NCBI RefSeq assembly: GCF_001005725.1
Contig: NZ_LBIC01000018.1
Location: 1-64,000 of the forward strand
Direction: 5' to 3'
DNA: 64,000 nucleotides
DNA from: Sphingobium chungbukense
GTDB taxonomy: Bacteria; Pseudomonadota; Alphaproteobacteria; Sphingomonadales; Sphingomonadaceae
The notes beneath the pieces were generated by a model. That model made no database searches, had not been told where the DNA came from, and saw nothing but the letters and a program-made list of their open reading frames with translations. How positions within the stretch are numbered: the first letter of the stretch is position 1; every line of letters begins with the position of its first letter. Shown in pieces: positions 42,575-52,800 of the stretch. The position numbers and the translations under genes were made by a program.

Positions 42575-44734
42575 ATGAGACATGTTATCCTGGCTACCTG
42601 CGTGTCCGCGATTGCGCTGGCGACTTCCGCCGCCGCTCAAACGGCGCCCCCTCCCGCGACAGCAGCGGGTGATGCCGACGAAAGCCGAAATGCCCGGCTG
42701 AATGACGACATCATCGTCACTGCGTCGAAATCTTCAGCACAGCGGCTCGTCGAAGCGCCGCTAGCCATTCAGGCTATTTCCGGCGAGGAGCTGGCGGGTA
42801 GGAATATCCGCAACGCAGACAGCCTGATCACCGCGATCCCCGGTGCTTCGCAGTCAGAGCAGTTGGGCGAGTTCCTGCGCGCATACTCGATTCGCGGTTC
42901 TGGCACGGGCGGCGGCATTGGCGATACGCTCGTAGGCTATTATCTCGACGAAACGCCTTACATCATTCCCAATGCCCAGTTTGCTCCGCAGCCCAGGCTG
43001 ATGGACCTTGATCGCGTGGAAATTCTACGCGGCCCTTACGGCACGCTCTATGGTGCGGGCGCGATGGGCGGGACGATCATCTACCACACGAAAAACCCTG
43101 ACCTTTCCAAGTTCACCGCCGACGCGGAAGCTTATGTCGCCAATGTAAAATCCGCGAGCAAGGCAGCCTACGGTTTTGCGGGGGCGGTCTCCATTCCGAT
43201 CGTAGCCGACGAACTCGCGATCCGCGTCAGCGGCGGCTATGATTACCGGCCCGGTTTTGCCGATGTGTACGCTGGCGCGCCGGTCGGGACTCCGTTCAAA
43301 CGCAATGCCAATGACGTAGATCATCGCGACCTTCGCGTCGTTGCGCTTTGGAAGCCAAGCGACGCCTTGAGCGTCAAGCTGCAATATCAACATTTCGATG
43401 GCTACCAGCATTATAGCCAGCAGATGAGCTCGGTCGATCCGTATTACTTCAGAGATTATGGTACTGTTCCCGGGTTCGAGAAGACCAATAATAATTTGTA
43501 TGCGGGGTCCATCGATCTGGACGTTGGCTTCGCCACGCTCACCAGCTCGACCGGCTATGTTGATTTCAGCACCAGCTATCTTACCAGCCTGAACTTGGCT
43601 TTCCTGGGCGGAATTGGTGAGCTCGGAAACGGCTATGACGGCTACAGCTTTAGCCAGGAACTGCGACTCGCTTCCAATAGCGGAGGACCGTTACACTGGG
43701 TGCTCGGCGGTTTTTACAACAAGGCCAAGAATGCGTTTAGTCAAACGGTAGACTTCCCCGTCCCCCTCCTCAACGGCTTGGGTGTGACTACAACTCGGAC
43801 GAAAAACTATTCCGGCTTTGGCGAGATCAGCTATGATCTTGCCGATGGGAAGCTCGTTCCCCTGGCTGGTATCCGCGTCTATCACGATGACCGAAACTTC
43901 ACGAGCATACAGGCTGCCGCGCCGAGCACAGGCGGATCGTCCTCGCCCACCGTTGTCACCTGGCGTGCCAACCTCGCCTACCATCCCAACCGTGACACGA
44001 CCATCTACCTGAACGCGGGCACGGGCTTTCGAAGCGGCATCGTGCAGTCTCAGTTGCAGGTCAACGCCCTGCTCCTTGACAACATTGATGGGATGGGCGC
44101 GTTGAAGCCAGACCGAATGCGCAACCTGGAGCTGGGGCTTAAGGGAAGGCTGCGGGACGCGCGGCTGAGCTATGAGATCAATATCTATGATCTGCGATAC
44201 AAAGACATCCAGTCGGCTCTGGTGACGAGTTCCGGCGTGGCAGCTTTCGCTTCTCTTGGCACTGCCCGCATCCGCGGGATTGATCTCTCGCTTCAATGGG
44301 AGCCCGTGGTCGGCCTGACGCTCGGCGTTTCGGGTGATGTCAACAACTCTGAATATGTCTCCGTTAACCCCGCAGTGGCGAGTGGTATTGGGCCTACGGT
44401 TGCAGTCGGCAACCGGATCATCAACCAGCCACGTTGGACCGCACGTGCCGACATCGGCTACACTACGCCGCTGGGCGATGACCTTTCACTGTATTTCAAC
44501 GGCTCTGCCTCCTTCAGTGACAATCGCCTGAACCAGTTTGGCAATCTCACCGCTAAGACCGCTATCGTCGATGGGAATATCGGCCTTCGCAAAGGTAATA
44601 TTGAAGCCGAGCTTTACGCTCAGAACATCACCAACGAACGTGGCCCGTGGTTCATCCGGCAATATAATCCGGACCTGATCGGGGGCCCGACTCCGCAAAC
44701 GGTGGGCCTGCGCGTTCGGCTGCATTATAAATAA
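42575..44734 (+). CDS. TonB-dependent receptor for a sugar (LacI-controlled)
   Basis: 719 residues from the ATG at 42575 (GAGGGGAAACTGAA upstream), where a signal peptide begins (MRHVILATCVSAIALATSAAAQ, cut after the AxA). TonB-box-like DDIIVTASK follows, then plug-domain motifs (EAPLAIQAISGEELAG, VEILRGPYGTLYGAGAMGG) and a barrel ending GLRVRLHYK. The last residue is not the usual F, a mild oddity. The operator upstream, the symporter opposite and the GH68 operon point to outer-membrane uptake of sucrose, a fructoside or a sucrose ester. This is inference from regulation. Confidence 0.88.
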   Translation: MRHVILATCVSAIALATSAAAQTAPPPATAAGDADESRNARLNDDIIVTASKSSAQRLVEAPLAIQAISGEELAGRNIRNADSLITAIPGASQSEQLGEFLRAYSIRGSGTGGGIGDTLVGYYLDETPYIIPNAQFAPQPRLMDLDRVEILRGPYGTLYGAGAMGGTIIYHTKNPDLSKFTADAEAYVANVKSASKAAYGFAGAVSIPIVADELAIRVSGGYDYRPGFADVYAGAPVGTPFKRNANDVDHRDLRVVALWKPSDALSVKLQYQHFDGYQHYSQQMSSVDPYYFRDYGTVPGFEKTNNNLYAGSIDLDVGFATLTSSTGYVDFSTSYLTSLNLAFLGGIGELGNGYDGYSFSQELRLASNSGGPLHWVLGGFYNKAKNAFSQTVDFPVPLLNGLGVTTTRTKNYSGFGEISYDLADGKLVPLAGIRVYHDDRNFTSIQAAAPSTGGSSSPTVVTWRANLAYHPNRDTTIYLNAGTGFRSGIVQSQLQVNALLLDNIDGMGALKPDRMRNLELGLKGRLRDARLSYEINIYDLRYKDIQSALVTSSGVAAFASLGTARIRGIDLSLQWEPVVGLTLGVSGDVNNSEYVSVNPAVASGIGPTVAVGNRIINQPRWTARADIGYTTPLGDDLSLYFNGSASFSDNRLNQFGNLTAKTAIVDGNIGLRKGNIEAELYAQNITNERGPWFIRQYNPDLIGGPTPQTVGLRVRLHYK

Positions 44735-44744
44735 GGACCGAAGC

Positions 44745-44777
44745 ATGGCGAGCTGTCGTTTATCGACAACTCGCCAT
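44745..44777 (+). terminator. Hairpin after the TonB receptor
   Basis: ATGGCGAG pairs with CTCGCCAT and, inside, TGTCG pairs with CGACA, with one mismatch and a 5-base loop. It sits 10 bp past the receptor stop. No T-run follows, so termination is possible but not certain. Confidence 0.45.
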
Positions 44778-44927
44778 CCGAGAGCCCGGAGTGTTGGAAA
44801 GAAAATAGTCTGGTCCCGGGCGACAAGATGTCGCTCGGGATCAAGCATAAGCAGCGTATGCATCAAACAGCGGACAGGACAGGATGATGAACGACATTCT
44901 GCGTAAGCGTGGGCTGGAGGCCGCAGA

Positions 44928-46481
44928 TCAGGCGGCTTCGGCGATCGGTTGCTGATCTGGTCGCCAATTCCAGGGCATGAGTTCATCCCAGCGAGCGGCA
45001 GGCCAGTTGCCGGCGATCTTGGCGATAACGTCGGCAATATAGGCCTGTGGTTCGAGGCCGTTGAGCTTTGCGGTCTCGATAACGGAGTAGATGGCCGCCG
45101 CCCGATCGCCGCCTGCCTTTGATCCGGCGAACAGCCAGTTTTTACGGCCCAAGGCCACGCATCGCATGGCACGCTCCGCAATGTTGTTATCGATCTCCAG
45201 ACGCCCATCATCGAGGAAGCGCGTGAGCGCCACCCAGCGCTTGCGACCATAGGCGATCGCTTTCGCCATCTCGGACTTGGGCGAGAGGCGGCGCAGGGCA
45301 TCGTCAAGTGCTTGCCGCAGCTCATCGATCAACGGCTGAGTGCGGTCGTGCCGGCTTCGTCGGCGGATCTCGGGTTGCTGGCCTTGAACCTCTGCCTCGA
45401 TCTCATAGAGTTGGCCGATGCGTTCTAGCAGGTCGGTGGTGAGCGGCGTCGGCTTGGTGGCGTGGATGTCGAATATCTTCCGCCGGAAATGCGCCCAGCA
45501 AGCAACCTCGGTGACGCGGTTCGTGTCGTAGAGCTTGTCATAACCGGCGTAACCATCAGCCTGCAGGTAGCCGGCGAAGTTGGCCAGCTGACGCTGGGGA
45601 TGCGCACCGGTGCGATCGGTGGTGAACTCATACCAGACGAGCGAGGGGGTCGTAGCGCCCGAGCCACGATCATCGACGGCGTAAGCCCAAAGCCTGCCGG
45701 TGGCCGTCTTGCCCCGGCCCGGATCAAGCATGGGAACAGGCGTATCGTCGGTATGGATCTTTGAGGCGGTGAGGCCCACCTCGCGAATGCGACTGACGAT
45801 CGGGTCGAGCAGCACGGATGCCTGTCCTACCCAGCCCGCCAGTGTCGATCGGTCGATCTCGACCCCCTGCGCAGCCATGATCTCGGCCTGGCGGTAAAGC
45901 GGCAGATGATGGTCGAACTTGGAGACGACAACGTGGGCCAGCGTGCCGAAGGTCGCCTTGCCGCGCGCTATCGCCTTTACCGGCACGGGCGCCTGGACGA
46001 TCTTCTCGCAGGACCGGCAGCTATACTTGGGCCGGATGGTCCGAACGACACGCCATTGCACTGGCACGGCATCGAGCATCTCGTCGCTATCCTGCCCCAG
46101 AGGCCGCAGCGCTCCGCCGCAATCTGGACAGGTGCAACTGCCCTGTTCGTGCTCGATCCGCTGTTCCTCCCGCGGCAGATGAGCAGGCAGCGCACGAACA
46201 GGCGACGGCCGATCAACCTCTGCCGGATCGGCCCGGCGGGCGGCGGCGACGATGGCCTCGCCTTCGAGCTCTTCGAGCGCAAGCTCAAGCTGTGCGATCT
46301 GAGTGTCGAGCTTCTCGGACGACTTGCCGAACTGCATCCGCTTGAGGCGCGCGATCTGCACGCGCAGCGTGTCGATCAGGATGTCGCGGGCAGAAATATG
46401 GGCGTGGGCCGCCGCCAATGCAGCTTCGAGCTCGGCGATCCGAGCGTCTTTGTCAGCGGTGGAAAGGCCTGCGTCCGACAC
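44928..46481 (-). CDS. tnpC: IS66-family transposase TnpC (DDE)
   Basis: About 517 residues from a GTG at 46481 (AGGA upstream; a TTG at 46502 is an alternative). The order is: an N-terminal helical region with the RMQFGKSSEKLD motif, a zinc-finger-like CTCPDCGGALR followed by YSCRSCEK, the catalytic core (HTDDTPVPMLDPG and DGYAGYDKLY segments with acidic residues), and the C-terminal RWVALTRFLDDGRLEIDNN with the catalytic E region. AERAMRCVALGRKNWLFAGS follows. This is the complete length for the family. It catalyses movement of the element together with TnpA and TnpB. Confidence 0.92.
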   Translation of the reverse strand: MSDAGLSTADKDARIAELEAALAAAHAHISARDILIDTLRVQIARLKRMQFGKSSEKLDTQIAQLELALEELEGEAIVAAARRADPAEVDRPSPVRALPAHLPREEQRIEHEQGSCTCPDCGGALRPLGQDSDEMLDAVPVQWRVVRTIRPKYSCRSCEKIVQAPVPVKAIARGKATFGTLAHVVVSKFDHHLPLYRQAEIMAAQGVEIDRSTLAGWVGQASVLLDPIVSRIREVGLTASKIHTDDTPVPMLDPGRGKTATGRLWAYAVDDRGSGATTPSLVWYEFTTDRTGAHPQRQLANFAGYLQADGYAGYDKLYDTNRVTEVACWAHFRRKIFDIHATKPTPLTTDLLERIGQLYEIEAEVQGQQPEIRRRSRHDRTQPLIDELRQALDDALRRLSPKSEMAKAIAYGRKRWVALTRFLDDGRLEIDNNIAERAMRCVALGRKNWLFAGSKAGGDRAAAIYSVIETAKLNGLEPQAYIADVIAKIAGNWPAARWDELMPWNWRPDQQPIAEAA

Positions 46482-46540
46482 CGCGATCCTATAGCGGAAC
46501 AATGGTCATAATGCCAGGAAAAGCGCCGGAAAATGGGCGT

Positions 46541-46888
46541 TTATCCCGCTAATGAAGGGGTGAACGTGCGCTCGGGCCGGCGCCAATCTATGCCTTCCAA
46601 CAGCATGGAAAGCTGGGCTGCGGTCATCACCACCGATCCAGTCTTGGTCGATGGCCACACGAACCGGCCACGGTCCATCCGCTTGGAGAAAAGGCACATG
46701 CCCTGACCGTCATACCAGAGCAGCTTCACCAGATCGCCGCGCTTCCCCCTAAAGGCGAACAGCGCGCCGGAATGCGGGCTTTGCTCCAGAACCTGCTGCG
46801 TCATCACGGCAAGGCCGTCAAAACCCTTGCGCATGTCCGTCGCCCCGCAGGCCAGGAATATCCGCGTGGAGGGCGGCAGCGGGATCAT
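46541..46888 (-). CDS. tnpB: IS66-family accessory protein TnpB
   Basis: 115 residues, the standard IS66 TnpB (IS66 Orf2-like): ACGATDMRKGFDGLA near 13, FRGKRGDLVKLLWYDGQGMCLFSKR near 46 and FVWP near 78. The ATG overlaps the tnpA stop by four bases. It is needed for transposition in IS66 elements; its exact biochemical role is not settled. Confidence 0.92.
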   Translation of the reverse strand: MIPLPPSTRIFLACGATDMRKGFDGLAVMTQQVLEQSPHSGALFAFRGKRGDLVKLLWYDGQGMCLFSKRMDRGRFVWPSTKTGSVVMTAAQLSMLLEGIDWRRPERTFTPSLAG

Positions 46889-47328
46889 CGCGTCAGGATA
46901 CCAATCACCCGCGAAAGGGCATCGGCATCTACCGTGGCGTCCACACTCACCCTGATGCCCGACGGCAACTCGATGCCGATCACGCCATCGGTGCGCGCCG
47001 CGGTCGTCAGCGCGGGCAAGGCCAGCTGATCGCTGATCTGCACCTCCGCAAAGGCAGGCTTGATCGACTTGCGCACCCCGGCGAGCTCACCGGACATCGC
47101 CTGTCGCCGCCATGTGTAGATCGAGCCGCTGCCGACGTCATGGCGTTCACAGGCCGCGCGCACGCAGCCCTCCGGGCCGAATGCATCCCGCAGCACGGCC
47201 AGCTTCTGCTCTACCGTCCACCGCCGCCGGCCTGACACCCGGCTAACGATCTCTATCCGACTACTCATACGACCGCTCGTATGAGTAGTCGCTGCGCTGC
47301 TCGCTGAATCTTCAATCTCGTCCGACAC
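46885..47328 (-). CDS. tnpA: IS66-family accessory protein TnpA
   Basis: 147 residues. The helix-turn-helix WTVEQKLAVLRDAFGPEGCVRAACERHDVGSGSIYTWRRQ (split here at natural turns) is typical of IS66/IS3 TnpA. The C-terminal part GVIGIELPSGIRVSVD is the IS66-specific segment. It is first gene of the IS, 76 bp inside the right end. Confidence 0.9.
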   Translation of the reverse strand: MSDEIEDSASSAATTHTSGRMSSRIEIVSRVSGRRRWTVEQKLAVLRDAFGPEGCVRAACERHDVGSGSIYTWRRQAMSGELAGVRKSIKPAFAEVQISDQLALPALTTAARTDGVIGIELPSGIRVSVDATVDADALSRVIGILTR

Positions 47329-47509
47329 CGGCCACCCCGCTTAAAGAGCGGCAATCATCCCGGCTAATGGGCGCTGCGCAAGGCGGTCGCCAGACCCCGC
47401 TTACCATTCTGCCAAGCCATCAAATGGCGGAATGGCTATTGGCCAAGGGTAGTTACAAGCTGTTGGACTGAAGGATCACCAATGCGGTGCAGAGGGTGCC
47501 GAAATGCAA

Positions 47510-48571
47510 CTAGGCGGAATCCCTAACAACCAGTTCGGGCGGCAAGCGCACTGAGGAACATGTCTCCCCCTTCATCCGCCTGAACAGAAGCTCGCACATC
47601 AATTTCGCGCCTTCTTCCAGATCCTGGCGGATGGAGGTCAGCGGCGGATTGCTCTGCGCCGCGATGGGCACATCGTCGAAGCCGATCACCGAGATGTCTT
47701 GCGGGACCCGACGTCCTCCCGCAGCGGCCGCCTGAATAACGCTCATCGCGACCACGTCCGAGGCTGCGAAAACGCCGTCGATGTCGGGGTGCTCTACCAG
47801 CAGCTGGGCAGCGGCCGAGAAAGCATCTTGCGCGGTAAGATGCGTAGGCACAAGTACATGCGCCTCGTAAATTTCGGGCGGCAGCATCGTCTTGAAGCCT
47901 TCATACCGGGCAGCGAATTCAGGCACATCCGTGTTGCCGAGGAAAGCGAGCCGCTTCCTGCCCCTGTTCAGGAGATGTTCTGCCGCGAGCCGCCCGCCGC
48001 TGATGTTGTCCGCGCCCACGGAAACATAGCTCTGGCCCGAAGACCACTGTCCCCAGACGACCATCGGCTCATAGCTCGACCCTACTTCCTGAAGTACCGC
48101 CGCCTGGTCAGACTGACCGATCACGAGCACGCCATCTACCCGGCTGGAGGCGATAATTTGCTTCAGCCAGGCATCCTGTTGCGGTTCTATACGTCGCAGC
48201 AGAAGATTATATCCGCGCTGGGACACCTCGTCCGCCAAATAGGCCAACATCACCATGAAAAACGGATCGCTTAGATGTTGAGACTTTTCATGTCCCAGCG
48301 GCAATATCAAGGCAATGGTATGGGACTGACGCGTGCGAAGCGTGCGAGCTGCAGGATTAACCGTATAACCGACGGCTTGCGCCAGTTCTTGAATACGCTT
48401 CCGAGTTTTGGAAGAAATGAGCTCACTGTCCGCGAGCGCACGTGACACAGTAGCCGCCGACACGCCCGCCAGCTTAGCCATTTCCTGCAATGTGCGGGCT
48501 CTGGTGCCGACCAGACTAACGGCAGCATCGGCCGTTTTCGGTCTTCTATCCGATTCCTTGGTTTTAATCAC
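47510..48571 (-). CDS. LacI-family repressor of the sugar module
   Basis: 353 residues. After a 25-residue leader, the LacI helix-turn-helix TLQEMAKLAGVSAATVSRAL and the hinge helix (VNPAARTLRTRQS) are clear. The periplasmic-binding-protein-like core follows (ALILPLG, DGVLVIGQ, GRKRLAFLGNTD, DGVFAASDVVAMSVIQ, SVIGFDDVPIA, LTSIRQDLEEGAKLM). Operators with the same palindrome occur before this gene (48591) and before the receptor, symporter and GH68 operon, so it probably controls all of these and itself. The ligand is likely a sugar such as sucrose, fructose or a derivative. Confidence 0.9.
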   Translation of the reverse strand: MIKTKESDRRPKTADAAVSLVGTRARTLQEMAKLAGVSAATVSRALADSELISSKTRKRIQELAQAVGYTVNPAARTLRTRQSHTIALILPLGHEKSQHLSDPFFMVMLAYLADEVSQRGYNLLLRRIEPQQDAWLKQIIASSRVDGVLVIGQSDQAAVLQEVGSSYEPMVVWGQWSSGQSYVSVGADNISGGRLAAEHLLNRGRKRLAFLGNTDVPEFAARYEGFKTMLPPEIYEAHVLVPTHLTAQDAFSAAAQLLVEHPDIDGVFAASDVVAMSVIQAAAAGGRRVPQDISVIGFDDVPIAAQSNPPLTSIRQDLEEGAKLMCELLFRRMKGETCSSVRLPPELVVRDSA

Positions 48572-48590
48572 AGCCCTTTAGAACAGGATT

Positions 48591-48606
48591 TTGCAAACGA
48601 TAGCAA
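48591..48606 (-). promoter_or_regulatory. LacI-type operator upstream of lacI (autoregulation)
   Basis: TTGCAAACGATAGCAA, with one mismatch in the right half. It lies 20 bp upstream of the lacI start, suggesting self-control. The remaining intergenic stretch to 48896 shows no gene. Confidence 0.65.
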
Positions 48607-48896
48607 CAACAATCCAAACGAGTCGCCAGATGCGGGATGCTCTTAGCTGGCAGACTCCGTGCGAGCGAAACCCATTCAGGACGACGCAAGGTCGGATCGT
48701 AGTGCTACTTGCCGGTAGCATAAATCCGACCTGGATGACGATCGTGATAGCCTTGCCGCCGACTGTAGCGCGATCGCCACGTAATCGACGGTGCTCTTCA
48801 AACTGCTTCAGCGCAGGATGGCAGGTCTCGGCAGTTTCGCTTTATCGATTCGCGACTTAAGCTGGTTACAAGTAGTTGGTGGGCGGACCAATCTCC

Positions 48897-49643
48897 TTAC
48901 GTACGAGCTGGAAAAAGCTTGCTTTCGATGCGATGTCGGGTCTCGAGCAGGAATGGCAGTCGCTCCTTGAGTGCATGCTCTTGAGGATTGAGCTCGACGA
49001 TACTGACGGAAATGGCTGCCCGCGCTTTGCCACGCTGATCAAGGATCGGTGCCGACAGGCACATCAGGCCTTGCGAGGTCTCCTCGATCTCGGTGGCCCA
49101 CCCCCTTTCGCGCGCCAGCGTAAGTTCCGTCCTGATCTGGTCCGGATCGGTGATGGTCGCGGGCGTCAGGCGCACGAATGGCGCACTCGCCAGATAGTCT
49201 TCGATCTCGTGGGGGCAGAGGTGCGCCAGCAAAACCTTGCCGATGGCAGTGCAATAAGCCTCAAGCTGGATCTGCTCGGCTGAATGTACCTCAGCTTGGC
49301 CGTAGCGCTGCTTGACGAGATAGGTCACCATGTCGCCCTCCAACACAGCTAAATGCGCGTGAGCACGTGTAACGCGTGCAAGATCTGCAAGTGGACGGCG
49401 GCTGATCTCCGCGAGCAGTGGCGACAGCGGATAATTCTCGGCGATAATATGCCATACGGCTCCGAGCCGATAGCGCCCCTTTCGCTCGGCGACGAGATAG
49501 CCGCGGCGTATCAGCGCGGTAACGATACGATGCGCGGTGGAAAGTGGCACGCCAGACGCTTCGGACAGTTCGCTCAATGAGCAGGGCGCGGTTTCCGCAA
49601 CCTGCTCCAGAATGTCGAAGGCCTTATCCACCAGTTCAACCAT
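48897..49643 (-). CDS. IclR-family transcriptional regulator
   Basis: 248 residues from the ATG at 49643 (AAGGA upstream; a GTG at 49670 would add nine residues). The winged HTH is CSLSELSEASGVPLSTAHRI with RRGYLVAERKGRYRLG. The effector domain carries LAVLEGDMVTYLVKQRYG, CTAIGKVLLAHL and RGWATEIEETSQGLMCLSAP. IclR proteins control aromatic and organic acid catabolism. It is divergent from the ferredoxin oxidoreductase gene at 49809, with 165 bp between them, so that gene is the probable target. Confidence 0.88.
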   Translation of the reverse strand: MVELVDKAFDILEQVAETAPCSLSELSEASGVPLSTAHRIVTALIRRGYLVAERKGRYRLGAVWHIIAENYPLSPLLAEISRRPLADLARVTRAHAHLAVLEGDMVTYLVKQRYGQAEVHSAEQIQLEAYCTAIGKVLLAHLCPHEIEDYLASAPFVRLTPATITDPDQIRTELTLARERGWATEIEETSQGLMCLSAPILDQRGKARAAISVSIVELNPQEHALKERLPFLLETRHRIESKLFPART

Positions 49644-49808
49644 CCGCCCGTCCTTGGCAGGAAATCCCACTGGATGAGAATAATGGGGCTAAGCCTGTTT
49701 GTCGAGACACGGCAGATCGCGATACATGCATCAAGTCATCACAATCACGGCTAATTCACAACTTTGGTCAGGCCGTGGACGAAACAGACATTAACAAGGG
49801 AGAGGTCC

Positions 49809-52800
49809 ATGTCGTCGCCCAAGATCGCGCCTGACGCGAAATATCTCCAAAGTTCAGGAAAAGTTTATTTGTCCGGCAATCAGGCACTTGTGCGGATGAC
49901 GCTGGATCAAGCTCGCCGTGATAACGCGGCGGGCCTCAACACCGGTGGCTTTGTTTCCGGCTATCGCGGCTCTCCGCTCGGGCATCTCGATCAGGAATTC
50001 ACGCGCATCGCGCCGCTGCTGGCGGAACACGATATCCGCTTTCAGCCCGGCGTGAACGAGGATCTGGCTGCCACGGCTGTCTGGGGCACGCAGCAGATCG
50101 GCTTCTTCGATCCCAAGTTTGAAGGCGCGTTTGGCCTTTGGTACAGCAAAGGACCCGGTATCGACCGTTCCGGCGACGCCCTTCGCCACGCCAACCTTTG
50201 GGGCACCGCTCCCAACGGCGGCGTCGTCATGGCCGTGGGTGACGATCCGATGAGCCGATCAAGCTCGATCCAGCAGCAGTCGGAACAGACACTAGCCTCG
50301 CTTTGCATACCAACATTCAATGCCGCCAATGTGCAGGACATTTACGACTTCGGCCTGATCGGCTGGCAGCTCTCGCGCTACGCTGGCGTCTGGACCGCGG
50401 TCAAAGGCGTGTCTGACATTTATGAATCGTGGCTGGCAATTGACGTCGATCCGGCACGGACCATCATGCACCTGCCTCCTGCGGCTGGCAACGTTCATAC
50501 TCGATGGCCCGATCGCTCGGTGGATCAGGACGAGCGCATGCTTAAGCTGCGGTTGCCGGCGGTTCACGCCTTTGCACGACTTAACCGGCTCAACCGCGTC
50601 ACACATGGCGCGGCGCGTCCGCGATTGGGTATCCTGACCACCGGCAAGAGCTGGTCCGACACGCTCGAAGCGCTGGCCGACCTGGGTATCGACGCAGAGC
50701 AGATGGAGACGGCGGGCCTCGCCTTGTTCAAGGTCGGTCTCGTGTGGCCATTGGAAGCGACCGCGATCGAGGCGTTCGCACAGGGCTTGGACGAAATCCT
50801 CGTCATTGAGGAATGCCGTCCCATTCTGGAACCGCAGGTGAAGGACATCCTGTTCAACCTTCCCGCCAATGCGCGCCCGCGCGTGCTCGGCAAGATGGAC
50901 GCGCAGGGCGCGCGCTGGATGCCCTCGCATGGTGAGCTGGACCCCGCGTTGATCGCGCGCGTCCTGCATCGCTGGCTCTCGCCGATGCACCGAACCGACG
51001 CGATGGATGCCTGGGTCGGATATCTCGATCATGTCCGCACGGAACTGGCGAAGCCGCGCTCGAACGTGATCCGCACGCCTTATTTCTGCTCTGGCTGCCC
51101 ACACAACAGCTCGACCAAAACTCCTGCCGGGTCCAGTCAGTTAGCCGGGATTGGCTGCCACTGGCTGGTCAACCTGATGGACCGCGACGTCATATCCTAT
51201 CCGCACATGGGCGGTGAGGGCGCCAACTGGGCAGGCGCGGCGCATTTCCTCAATGACAAGCATATCTTTGTCAATTTGGGCGATGGCACCTGGTATCACT
51301 CGGGATCGCTCGCAATTCGCCAGGCGGTCGCGTCGGGCGTAAACATCACTTACAAGATCCTTTACAACGACGCGGTCGCGATGACGGGTGGACAACCCGT
51401 CGACGGACCGATCAGCGTCCAGCAGATCACGCACGAGTTGCGCGGGGAGGCGATCGACAAGATTGCTGTGGTTTCCAGCGCCCCCGAAAAATTCAAGGTT
51501 GCCGATTTCGCGCCGGGCACGACGCTCCACCATCGGGACGAACTCGATACGGTGCAGCGCGCTTTCCGCGACGAGAAGGGCGTCTCGGTCATCATCTATG
51601 AGCAGACCTGCGCGACCGAGTTGCGGCGCAGGCGCGGCAAGAAGCTGGCGCCCGATCCGGCGCGGTGGGTGATCATCAACGATCGCGTGTGTGAGGGGTG
51701 CGGCGATTGTTCGGTCCAGTCGAACTGCCTGTCGGTGCAGCCCTTGGAAACAGAGTTCGGGCGCAAGCGGACGATCGACCAGTCGTCGTGCAATAAGGAT
51801 TTCTCCTGCGTGAAGGGCTTCTGCCCGTCCTTCGTCACGATCGAGGGCGGCATGCTGGCCAAGCCGACGGGCGTAAAGATAGGCGATACATTTTTCGCCG
51901 GGTTGCCCGAGCCCGAGGTGCGTGAGACCGCCACGCCATTCGGCGTGATGGTAACCGGCATCGGTGGCACCGGCGTGGTGACTATCTCCAATTTGATCGG
52001 CACGGCCGCGCAGGCAGAAGGCAAATCGGTCCAGGCGCTGGACCTTACCGGCCTTGCCCAGAAATTCGGCGCGGTCTATTGTCACCTCAAGGTTGCTGAC
52101 GATGCCGGGCAGTTGCTCGCGACGCGGCTTTCAGTCGGTCAGTGCGACCTGCTGATCGGCGCCGACATCGTGACCGCTGCTTCCGACGAATCGCTTTCTC
52201 GGCTACGTGAAGGCACTACAGTGGCCGTGGTCAACGAACACGCGACCGTCACAGGGGCTTTCACTCGCGAGCGCGATTTCGAAGTACCTGTCCCGGCGCA
52301 GCGTGCCGCGATCGAGCGCTTCTGCGGCAAGGGTCGCGTCAGCTTCGTTGAGGCGACCGAGTTGGCCGAACAGCTTACAGGTAATACGATCGGCGCCAAC
52401 ATCATGCTGCTCGGCTTTGCCTGCCAGAAGGGTTGGCTGCCGGTTGGTCATAACTCGCTCGAACGTGCCATTGAGGCGAACGGCGTCGCGGTACGTGCCA
52501 ATCTCCAGGTGTTCGCGCTCGGGCGCCTGCTGGCTCACGATCCTGCGGCATTGGCGTCGATCGCCAATGCGGGAAAGCCGAACCGGGACAGCCTGAAGCT
52601 TTCGGAAGGGGTCGAGCATCTGATCGCGCGGCGGCGACGCGACCTGGTTGCTTATCAGAACGAGGCGCTGGGGGTTCGTTTCCTCGCGCTGATCGACGCA
52701 GTGGTAGCGGCAGAGAGGGCGATTGCACCATCGTCCACGGCTCTGACTGAGATAGTTGCGCGCAACTTCTACAAGCTGCTCGCCTATAAGGACGAGTATG

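Larger units (their letters stand above)
44903..47404 (-). mobile_element. IS66-family insertion sequence, complete, with 8-bp target duplication
   Basis: A 2502-bp element. The ends start GTAAGCG on both sides (GTAAGCGTGGGCTGG on the left, GTAAGCGGGGTCTGG on the right, read inward), as in IS66. The 8 bases CATTCTGC at 44895-44902 are repeated exactly at 47405-47412. It contains tnpA, tnpB and tnpC in the usual order on the minus strand, all open. The perfect duplication and intact genes indicate a relatively recent insertion. It lies between the TonB receptor and the lacI gene of the sugar module and breaks neither. Confidence 0.93.
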
